Below are positions 58,363 to 64,000 of a stretch of 64,000 nucleotides of DNA, piece after piece. This DNA is from Sphingopyxis sp. LK2115. GTDB taxonomy: Bacteria > Pseudomonadota > Alphaproteobacteria > Sphingomonadales > Sphingomonadaceae. Made by a program: the position numbers and the translations under genes. The number at the start of each line of letters is the position of its first letter. The stretch's first letter is position 1. The notes beneath the pieces were generated by a model that saw nothing but the letters and a program-made list of their open reading frames with translations, did not search any database and was not told where the DNA came from. The DNA lies in the NCBI RefSeq assembly GCF_014595975.1, contig NZ_JABWGQ010000060.1, positions 236,131-300,130 on the forward strand, read 5' to 3'.

Positions 58363-59113
58363 CTGCGTTGCTGGCTGGCGCGAGGCGGTCCGGCTCGTCG
58401 ACCTCGCCACCGGACACCAGGCGCAGAATGTCGTCATCTCCGTGGCCGAGCCGACTGCGCGCGCAACACTCGCCGATCCCGTCGTGGCGGAAGTCGATGC
58501 CTTCCTTTCGGGCCATGGCAAGAAGCCCATCGAGACGGTCGCCAACACGATTTTTCCGGCAGCGCTGTACAGGCGCTACGGCGCGCCGCAATTCTTCGAC
58601 CGGTTTCGCGACAACGTGCTGCCGAAGGTCCGGAGGTCGGGCGCTTGGTCGGGCTATTATTTCGAACGGATGATGGAATTGCCCCGCGCCGACGGCCAGC
58701 CAATCAATCAAATCTGGGGCATCGTCGAGCGCCTGCGCAACCCGAACGTCCGAGCGCTCAACAAATTCGAACTGCTGATCTTCGACCCCGCCCGCGACGT
58801 GAATGACTCGCCCTACGGCGGTCAGTGCCTGAGCTTTGCCAGTCTCAAGCTGATCGGCAAGGGCGACGATCGTCGCCTCGGCATGACCGCGCTCTACCGC
58901 AATCACTACTATATCGAAAAACTGCTCGGCAATCTGATCGGCCTCGGCCGTCTGCTCGAATTCATCGCCAAGGAAGGCGGGGTCGCGCTGGGTCCGCTCA
59001 CGATCGTCTCGACCAACGCCACGGTCGACACCGCCAACTGGAACCGCGGCGATCTTAAGCAACTCTTTGAGCGCTGCGATCAGGCGAGCGCACATCTCCG
59101 TGCTGCGGCGTGA
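58334..59113 (+). CDS. Thymidylate synthase-like protein
   Basis: 259 residues. The C-terminal half resembles the thymidylate synthase/dCMP hydroxymethylase fold: P-Y-G-G-Q-C165-L-S-F (active-site Cys region), A-L-Y-R-N-H-Y-Y-I-E-K-L-L-G-N-L-I-G-L-G-R, and G-P-L-T-I-V-S-T-N-A-T-V. The Y-x-H dUMP-binding segment of true ThyA is not seen, and the N-terminal half is shorter and different. It may modify a nucleotide other than dUMP, or bind one as a sensor. It ends inside the tail of the convergent UDG gene (overlap 34 bases). Confidence 0.65.
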   Translation: MYLPIPPQPDCVAGWREAVRLVDLATGHQAQNVVISVAEPTARATLADPVVAEVDAFLSGHGKKPIETVANTIFPAALYRRYGAPQFFDRFRDNVLPKVRRSGAWSGYYFERMMELPRADGQPINQIWGIVERLRNPNVRALNKFELLIFDPARDVNDSPYGGQCLSFASLKLIGKGDDRRLGMTALYRNHYYIEKLLGNLIGLGRLLEFIAKEGGVALGPLTIVSTNATVDTANWNRGDLKQLFERCDQASAHLRAAA

Positions 59114-59784
59114 GGCGCGCCCAACGGCAGTTCTAGCGGCTCATCGTTGTCATCCGCGACACCGTACAGGCTGAACATGCCCTCGATGAACTCGCGCTGC
59201 CCGCCGTAGCTCGGATGGCGGACCGCGGTGGTCGGAATGTCGAGACCGTCCAGCGCCAGGTGAGCGTCGCGCCCGATCGCGACGATCTGGCGGGGCCGGA
59301 TCATTGACACGAGGGCTTGCAATATCGGCCAGGTCGCCTCGCGCTCGCTTCGCGTGTGGCATCGGTTCGACATCGGATCATCCGCTTCATGGGGATGGAA
59401 CGGGAAAACGTTCCAGAGCATGACAGGCTGACCGATCCGCTCTAGCACACGCCAGACGATCGCCGCGGTGCGCTCCGCCACGGCGGGTCCCTGCGTCGCA
59501 CGTTCGAATGCGATGCCGCCCATCAGCGTACCAGCATGTCCGAGGTGAATTTCGTCGGTCAGCGGTACGCCCGTACGCCGCCCCCCGCGATAGCCGAGAT
59601 CACGCGCGATCCAGATCGTTTCGACGCGATGATCAAGCGCCGCGGTGAGCAGCATTTCGAGATTGTCGCGGCGCCGGGCGGCGGCGTCGCTGCGGTCATG
59701 GACCGTGCAGCGATCGCGCCAGGGATTGAACACTGAGGGAAGTTCGGTCGCCGCCAGGGTGGACACAAAGGATTTCGGGGTCAT
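59080..59784 (-). CDS. Uracil-DNA glycosylase superfamily protein
   Basis: 234 residues from ATG 59784, which overlaps the MazG gene stop (ATGA). Motif 1 region reads A-R-D-L-G-Y-R-G-G-R-R-T-G-V-P; the W-N-V-F-P-F-H-P segment and motif 2 V-R-H-P-S-Y-G-G-Q fit the UDG superfamily (PF03167). UDGs remove uracil or a modified pyrimidine from DNA. The motif 1 residues differ from Ung (no G-Q-D-P-Y) and look closer to families 4-6, so specificity may differ. It is the last gene of the RHH-MazG-UDG operon. Confidence 0.82.
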   Translation of the reverse strand: MTPKSFVSTLAATELPSVFNPWRDRCTVHDRSDAAARRRDNLEMLLTAALDHRVETIWIARDLGYRGGRRTGVPLTDEIHLGHAGTLMGGIAFERATQGPAVAERTAAIVWRVLERIGQPVMLWNVFPFHPHEADDPMSNRCHTRSEREATWPILQALVSMIRPRQIVAIGRDAHLALDGLDIPTTAVRHPSYGGQREFIEGMFSLYGVADDNDEPLELPLGAPHAAARRCALA

Positions 59785-60959
59785 GACGGCAATTCCTTGA
59801 TACGCAGGCGGCGATTGGCGAAGTCGATCAGGACGCGGCCGCGCCGATGCTCCTGAAGGAAGCGGAAAGCCGTATAGCCCTGGAGGATCGCTTCCTCCCA
59901 AAGCCACAGCGGACAGCGTTCTGATTCGTAGCCGGCGACGAACTGGCGGACATGCTTCAGCATGTCCAGCGGAAGGCCACCGCGCTTCACGTTTTCAAAG
60001 TACCGGAGTTGCTGCGCTTGTCCGAAAATCCAGGAAGTTATGCCCTCTTCGATGAGAATCGCCCGAGCACCGTCTTCGGCGTCGTCGAGTTTCGGATCGC
60101 TCTTGCGCTTGAGACGGAGCAGCGCACGCAGCACTGGCGACCAGCCAAGCACCGCGACATAAGCGTAGTGAAAGACATCGTGGAAACGATAGTCGTCGGG
60201 TTCGAGCGCGTTGTCGGTGAGCCGGTCGCCGACATACACACCGCTTGAGCGTTGATACACGAATGTCTGCCCGCGAACGGTGCGTTCATAGACGTCGATC
60301 GCCATCCGCCGCGGCAATTGCTCTTCTGGGTCGAGCGCCGCATCGGTCGGCGCCGGATAGATGCGCTCGCGCGGCCAGCGATCGAAGATCTTGTGAAGAT
60401 TCTTCACGGCGGCAGCCTCGATGGTAACACCGGATTCGTTTGCCGCCTGGATCAACCGGCGCATGACCGCGACCAGCCGGCCCGCGAGTGCTTCGCGGTC
60501 CTTCGCAAGACCGCCCGCCTGGAAATCGTTGATGAGCAGCCCAACGTCGCCTGCCAGCGCGAGCAGGCTATGCTCGAACTGCGGCATCGGTGCCTTGGCA
60601 AGCGGAATGTGCTGCGGCTGCAGCGCATGGAAACTGAGCGTTTCGTTGCCGCCCGTCTGCCATTGTCCGCCGTTTGTCGCCGCGGCGGCGGCGATGTCGC
60701 TGAGCGCCATGCGGCTGCGCCGTGCGATCGCCGCCAGATACCAAAGGACGTCACCAAGCTCTTCCGCGACGGCGTGAGCGTAACCCAGGTAGGAGGCATC
60801 GTCGCGCTGCTTTTTCTTGGCCTCACTGAGTAGGCTGCCGACTTCGCCGAAAAGGCCAAGCATCGAGAAGCCCAGTGCGCGGCCACCGCTGCGTTGATCA
60901 GTCCGCGCGGCCTGCTTCGCATAATCCGCAACAGTGAGAGCTTCGAAATCCTCGCTCAT
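59781..60959 (-). CDS. MazG-like nucleoside triphosphate pyrophosphohydrolase with extra C-terminal domain
   Basis: 392 residues. Residues about 25-95 have MazG features: L-F-G-E39-V-G-S-L-L-S-E46 and A-E-E67-L-G-D70-V-L-W-Y-L. The second Glu of the first E-x-x-E is Ser42. Residues 128-196 look like a degenerate second MazG repeat ending in K-N-L-H-K-I-F-D-R-W-P. The C-terminal 200 residues hold an unassigned domain with F-H-D-V-F-H and I-E-E-G-I-T-S-W-I-F, possible metal ligands. MazG enzymes hydrolyse (d)NTPs to monophosphates. The gene is coupled to RHH and UDG. Confidence 0.8.
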   Translation of the reverse strand: MSEDFEALTVADYAKQAARTDQRSGGRALGFSMLGLFGEVGSLLSEAKKKQRDDASYLGYAHAVAEELGDVLWYLAAIARRSRMALSDIAAAAATNGGQWQTGGNETLSFHALQPQHIPLAKAPMPQFEHSLLALAGDVGLLINDFQAGGLAKDREALAGRLVAVMRRLIQAANESGVTIEAAAVKNLHKIFDRWPRERIYPAPTDAALDPEEQLPRRMAIDVYERTVRGQTFVYQRSSGVYVGDRLTDNALEPDDYRFHDVFHYAYVAVLGWSPVLRALLRLKRKSDPKLDDAEDGARAILIEEGITSWIFGQAQQLRYFENVKRGGLPLDMLKHVRQFVAGYESERCPLWLWEEAILQGYTAFRFLQEHRRGRVLIDFANRRLRIKELPS

Positions 60960-61156
60960 CGCCTGCCCTTCCGGCGATCCGATATCGCGTCTGCGGGGAC
61001 GCTCACGCCATAGGCTTCAAGTGCCCGCAGTACGATCATCCGGATCGGCTCGCGGGAATCGAGCGACCGTTGACCGAGATCGCGTTTCGTAACGGCAGGA
61101 ATCTGGACCTGAAGATGCTCGTCGCCGACATCGGTTTGCGCTGCGATATTTTTCAT
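60956..61156 (-). CDS. Small ribbon-helix-helix-like regulator
   Basis: 66 residues from ATG 61156; another in-frame ATG at 61180 also lies in the repeat cluster. The region L-Q-V-Q-I-P-A-V-T-K-R-D-L-G-Q-R-S-L-D, then E-P-I-R-M-I-V-L-R-A-L-E-A-Y-G-V is like an RHH (Arc/CopG) fold. No ribosome site is evident, so it could be leaderless. It overlaps the MazG gene by 4 bases, and palindromes cover its start, so it may repress its own operon. Confidence 0.6.
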   Translation of the reverse strand: MKNIAAQTDVGDEHLQVQIPAVTKRDLGQRSLDSREPIRMIVLRALEAYGVSVPADAISDRRKGRR

Positions 61157-61184
61157 GAATCCATGAAAACATAATTTCATGAAA
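61150..61184. promoter_or_regulatory. TTTCATG palindrome cluster at the RHH-mazG-udg operon start
   Basis: TTTTCATG and CATGAAAA (61150-61157, 61162-61169) form an 8-bp inverted repeat with an AATC spacer. A second palindrome, TTTCATGAAA, follows at 61175-61184. The cluster spans the candidate start codons of the small RHH gene. It is AT-rich in a GC-rich region, so it is likely both promoter and operator. Confidence 0.6.
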
Positions 61185-61207
61185 ATAGAAAGCCCGAATC
61201 CTCCGGA

Positions 61208-63172
61208 TCAGGAGACGCTCGGCCCGCTGCGCTGCCGCCCGAGTGTCCAGTTGATCCCGCCGTCGCGCATGATGCCCGAGACCGATTTACCGACATGGCG
61301 ATCGAGAACAGAGCGCCACGGCACCAGCGTGAAATCGCGCGACCGTTCGATGAGCGCATGGCGACCACTCGTCATCTCGACTGCGCGCACGAGCCTGCCT
61401 TGAACAGCCTCCCCCTCTCTGGCCTCGGCGAACGGAACGCCTAACTTGTCGGAGAGCTGGCGGGCGACACGCAGCAATTCTCGCCGCTGGAGCGCGGCGA
61501 GCATCCCTCGCCGATAGACCGTCTGCCCATCCTGTTCGTCTGCAAGCTGTTCGGTGATCAGCCATTGCCGTCGCATCGCCTGCGCTGAACGAACCTCGTG
61601 CCCGAACCCAGCATCGCGCACTGGCACCGGCGCTTCGGCGACCAGCTCGCGATCGAGCCAGGTCGCGGCATCGGTTCCCGGTAATTTGTCGAGCGGGATC
61701 GCCGACAGGGTTTCAATGGCAACGGGGTGGTCGCGGAACTGCGTGGCTTCGAACCTCTCGACCCTGGCGAGATGGTCCGGCGCGATGATCCAGCTTCCGT
61801 CGGGCTCGCGCTCGACGACGCCCGAGATTTTTCGCATCGCTTCAAGCCGCCGGACATGCGTTTCGGCGAAGCGTTCGCTGGCGGTCGGATCGTGCTTCAG
61901 ATGGGCGTCGATCGAATAGCGCCCGCCGTTCGCCGCCGCGATCTCGTCGATCGTCCGATCGACGGCGCGAATGCCGCCCTCGCGTGGCGCGATCCGGACG
62001 ATGGCATTTTCGGGGATCGTGTCGACCAGCTCGCCCTTGCCGATCTCGGCATAATGGGTGCGCCCGTCGATGCCGTCGACCAGCAGATAATGACGGTCTT
62101 CATGTTCGTCGGCGAGCCCGCGCATCACGACGCGGCCGATGATCGGCGTCGCCTCCTTCGCGACCGGGTCGTAGATGACGCGATCGACCGCAGCACGATC
62201 GAGCTTCCGCGCGGTCAGCTCGCGCTGCATGATGCGGATGATGTCGCCGCGCTCGCCGATCTGGCGCAGTGTGTTCGCAAGGTCGGGCTCAAGCCGCCAG
62301 GTGCCGTTGCCGACATGCGAGGCGAGTCCCATGCGCCCGAGTTTCTGCAAGCGACCGACGCGAAGCGATTGCTGGAAGGGATCGCCATCGCTCGCGCTGA
62401 CCAGCCGCGCGGTATCCATGTCGCGGATCAGCCGTCTGTCGATCGCGGTCAGCCGCTCGGCACCCGTATCGCTGCGAAGCCGCTCTTCGATTTCAAGGTC
62501 GGTGCGCGGCCCCAGGTCGAGGTTGACGATCTCGATCGCCCGCTGCCGGCTCCCGTGCGAGATATACTCGCGCGCGATCAGCAGATTCTCACCCCGATCG
62601 TTTACGCCGCGCACCACGATATGCGTGTGCGGATGGCCGGTATTGAAATGGTCGACCGCCACCCAATCGAGCTTTGTCCCAAGATCCTGCTCCATCTGCG
62701 TCATCAGCCGGCGCACGAACGGCTTCAAGTCGGGATACTGGTCGGCGTCCTCGGCCGACACGATGAACCGGAACTGGCGGCGGTCGCCGTCACACCGTTC
62801 GAGGAACGCCTTGCCATCGGCGACGTCGCTGTCGGGCGAGTAGAGCGCACCAGCCTCGCCCTCACGGGTCACGCCGTCGCGCTGAATATAGCGAAGGTGC
62901 GCCTTCGCACCGCCCATGCCTTTCCCGCCAAGGCCGACAGGCCGTATCTTGACGATCACGCGGCGCGACCGGAACGCGCCCAATCGGTCGCGCGATCTGA
63001 GCACCCGCGCAACACTCGCGCCGCGCCCGATCCGGCTGCCGTCGAAACGGCCGCGCCTGCCCGTTTTCATGCCGGCCCGCTTTGCCGCTTTCACGACGCG
63101 GCTCAGGTAGCGCTGCTCCTTGCCCCGGCCGCGCATCCGGCCCAGCTGCGGTTCGAACTCATCATCGCGCAT
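61208..63172 (-). CDS. DUF3363-type conjugative relaxase (VirD2-like)
   Basis: 654 residues from ATG 63172, with AAGGA 8 bases upstream; the frame is open further up. The N-terminal relaxase domain has A-H-L-R-Y95-I-Q-R-D-G, a possible catalytic Tyr, and the three-His metal motif in D-H175-F-N-T-G-H180-P-H182-T-H184. The remainder is the DUF3363 region found in relaxases of Tn4371-type ICEs (rlxS-like). It nicks oriT and leads the transferred strand. The candidate oriT is just upstream. Confidence 0.92.
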   Translation of the reverse strand: MRDDEFEPQLGRMRGRGKEQRYLSRVVKAAKRAGMKTGRRGRFDGSRIGRGASVARVLRSRDRLGAFRSRRVIVKIRPVGLGGKGMGGAKAHLRYIQRDGVTREGEAGALYSPDSDVADGKAFLERCDGDRRQFRFIVSAEDADQYPDLKPFVRRLMTQMEQDLGTKLDWVAVDHFNTGHPHTHIVVRGVNDRGENLLIAREYISHGSRQRAIEIVNLDLGPRTDLEIEERLRSDTGAERLTAIDRRLIRDMDTARLVSASDGDPFQQSLRVGRLQKLGRMGLASHVGNGTWRLEPDLANTLRQIGERGDIIRIMQRELTARKLDRAAVDRVIYDPVAKEATPIIGRVVMRGLADEHEDRHYLLVDGIDGRTHYAEIGKGELVDTIPENAIVRIAPREGGIRAVDRTIDEIAAANGGRYSIDAHLKHDPTASERFAETHVRRLEAMRKISGVVEREPDGSWIIAPDHLARVERFEATQFRDHPVAIETLSAIPLDKLPGTDAATWLDRELVAEAPVPVRDAGFGHEVRSAQAMRRQWLITEQLADEQDGQTVYRRGMLAALQRRELLRVARQLSDKLGVPFAEAREGEAVQGRLVRAVEMTSGRHALIERSRDFTLVPWRSVLDRHVGKSVSGIMRDGGINWTLGRQRSGPSVS

Positions 63173-63299
63173 AGCGGCGTCCTTCCATGCCGGAATGACG
63201 CTCCCCGCCGATAAGAATGGCGCGTCCTCGCCAGAGCGCAAGGAGTCTCGCGATTGGGATCGGAAAAGCCCAGAAAACCGCCATTCCTGGTAACCCTGT

Positions 63300-63395
63300 C
63301 TCGCACTCAAAGGGCGAGTCTCGCAAAAGCCTTCAAAAAACGATGTGCAGACAAACACTTACAAAATCCCGAGATTTTGCCTCTATCTTGCCATC
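63300..63395. other. Candidate origin of transfer (oriT)
   Basis: The 346-base gap between the relaxase and a small gene contains a CTCGC/GCGAG inverted repeat (63300-63318), then CAAAATC-CCGA-GATTTTG (63362-63379). Four bases on is CTATCTTG|CC (63383-63392), which matches the RP4 nic core CTATCCTG|CC at 9 of 10 positions. IncP-type relaxases cut after that G. Location and repeats fit an oriT; the nic site would be after 63390. Nothing else is seen in the gap. Confidence 0.45.
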
Positions 63396-63518
63396 GAGCC
63401 CGACTGCCACCTGCCGCCCCAGACGCCCGCTTTGCCTTCCCGCCTTCCCGATCAAAAAAGGGGAGCGGCGCCATGCGGCACCACTCCCGCGAACCTGCCC
63501 CTTCAACAGCGCATCGCC

Positions 63519-63680
63519 TTATTGCCAGCCTGCCTGTTCGGCCTGACGCAGCGCCCGATTGCACCGCTTCAGCCTCTTCTCAGCGGCCCTTAATTCGGCT
63601 TCGATCTGCCGCCGTTCTCCCGCGTCATCGCACCATGAAAGCTCCGCGCGAAGCTCCTCGATCTGTTGTTCAACCGACAT
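63519..63680 (-). CDS. Small coiled-coil protein of unknown function
   Basis: 53 residues from ATG 63680, with AGGAGG at a 5-base spacing; stop TAA at 63519. The sequence is charged and helical, with E-Q-Q-I-E-E-L-R-A-E-L at the start and A-E-K-R-L-K-R-C near residue 37. The strong ribosome site makes it a real gene in spite of its size. It precedes the oriT-like region and the relaxase on the same strand. I do not recognise the family. Confidence 0.65.
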   Translation of the reverse strand: MSVEQQIEELRAELSWCDDAGERRQIEAELRAAEKRLKRCNRALRQAEQAGWQ

Positions 63681-64000
63681 CTCATCCTCCTGATACAAGC
63701 GAAAGATGAGCCATCGCCCGGCGGGGAGCGGGCGGGGTCAACCACCGCGCAGCGGCCGCGAAGCGGGCGACGGGGGAGCCGATTTTCTCGTCGCCGGAGT
63801 GGAGCGAAGCGGAACGCAGGTGGCGTGAAAATTGGGGGAACCGTCGATGGTTGAGGCGGTCCGTTCGCCGCCGGATACTCGGTGCTTGCTGAGCGGATTT
63901 CTTCCTCTCTGCAGGCCCGCAAGCGCGTTCCGGTGCAGGAAAAGGCCCACGCCAAGCCCTCAAGGCATGAGGAAAGCCCCGCGCCGGGTGACCGGCGCGG
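63681..64000. other. Right-edge region with no supported gene
   Basis: Frames are open on both strands but have no ribosome site or family look, with many Pro/Arg/Ser codons expected from GC-rich non-coding DNA. I see no gene here. Sequence resembles the non-coding stretches common upstream of ICE maintenance genes, but I cannot tie it to one. Confidence 0.4.
63979..64000. terminator. GC-rich hairpin at the window edge
   Basis: CCGCGCCGG (63979-63987) pairs perfectly with CCGGCGCGG (63992-64000) around a GTGA loop. What follows is outside the window, so terminator identity and strand cannot be confirmed. Confidence 0.4.

Larger units (their letters stand above)
43309..64000. mobile_element. 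Integrative and conjugative element (left part), trb / DUF3363-relaxase type
   Basis: From the tRNA-Met-like att remnant to the window edge, gene order is HTH, DUF2274, trbI-G-F-L-J-E-D-C-B, CopG, traG, a cargo block, the relaxase gene and a candidate oriT. This is the Tn4371-like arrangement seen in proteobacterial ICEs. Genes of the transfer block overlap by 1-14 bases or are nearly contiguous. No integrase, par or rep genes are in the window, so the element must continue to the right. A cargo block sits between traG and the relaxase. Confidence 0.88.

Noticed and set aside
63738..63950. Minus-strand 70-codon frame near the right edge
   Set aside because: No ribosome site and a Ser/Pro/Arg composition typical of non-coding GC-rich DNA.
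1..64000. CRISPR array
   Set aside because: No regularly spaced identical repeats were seen; the CHAT protein is exported and has no cas genes nearby.

Overview
The window is a high-GC, gene-dense stretch of an alphaproteobacterial chromosome. Gene content (zeta-type F1-ATPase inhibitor DUF1476 next to BolA and a CGFS glutaredoxin, the DUF1192/quinone reductase/TrcR-DUF1013 cluster, MerC beside a Zur-type Fur protein, class I fumarase, a lipoprotein PQQ alcohol dehydrogenase, many signal-peptide proteins) points to a sphingomonad, most like Sphingopyxis or a close relative. That is inference from families, not from a search. There is no rRNA gene and no complete tRNA gene.

Positions 1-43,300 look chromosomal. 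1-2,957 is the end of a redox operon: the tail of a 4Fe-4S protein, a five-helix membrane protein with diheme cytochrome b histidine spacing, and an FHA-domain decaheme cytochrome c. A metallophosphoesterase, a D-2-hydroxyacid dehydrogenase and cysS follow. 6,437-20,656 is one large minus-strand locus: TPR-CHAT protease, CHASE2-adenylate/guanylate cyclase, a FecR-like exported protein, a TpsB outer-membrane transporter and a roughly 2,080-residue TpsA exoprotein rich in glycine repeats. Next come zeta/BolA/Grx4, a TetR regulator divergent from an oxidoreductase with twin operators, a BlaI-BlaR pair with a clear BlaI operator, two metallo-beta-lactamase-fold proteins, the TrcR cluster, a DUF481 outer-membrane protein, a VOC protein translationally coupled to a Tat-exported M20 homologue, fumarase, MerC/Zur, methionine aminopeptidase and the PQQ dehydrogenase.

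From about 43,309 to the right edge (64,000) the window enters an integrative and conjugative element of the trb/DUF3363-relaxase type. Its left boundary appears to be a 20-bp remnant of a tRNA-Met 3' end. Reading inward on the minus strand are an AlpA-like HTH protein, DUF2274, trbI, trbG, trbF, trbL, trbJ, trbE, trbD, trbC, trbB, a CopG protein and traG. The relaxase gene lies at 61,208-63,172, and a candidate oriT with an IncP-like nic sequence sits just upstream of it. The integrase and the far end are outside the window.

Between traG and the relaxase sits the most unusual part, an eight-gene cargo block (55,952-61,156). A plus-strand operon encodes an acyl-carrier-like protein with a DSL motif, an XRE regulator, an ImmA/IrrE metallopeptidase, a papain-like cysteine peptidase and a thymidylate-synthase-like protein. 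It converges on a minus-strand operon encoding a ribbon-helix-helix protein, a MazG-type pyrophosphohydrolase and a uracil-DNA glycosylase. The tight overlaps, the inverted-repeat operators at both ends and the nucleotide/uracil theme suggest one regulated nucleotide-surveillance or defence-like system. I do not recognise it as a described one.
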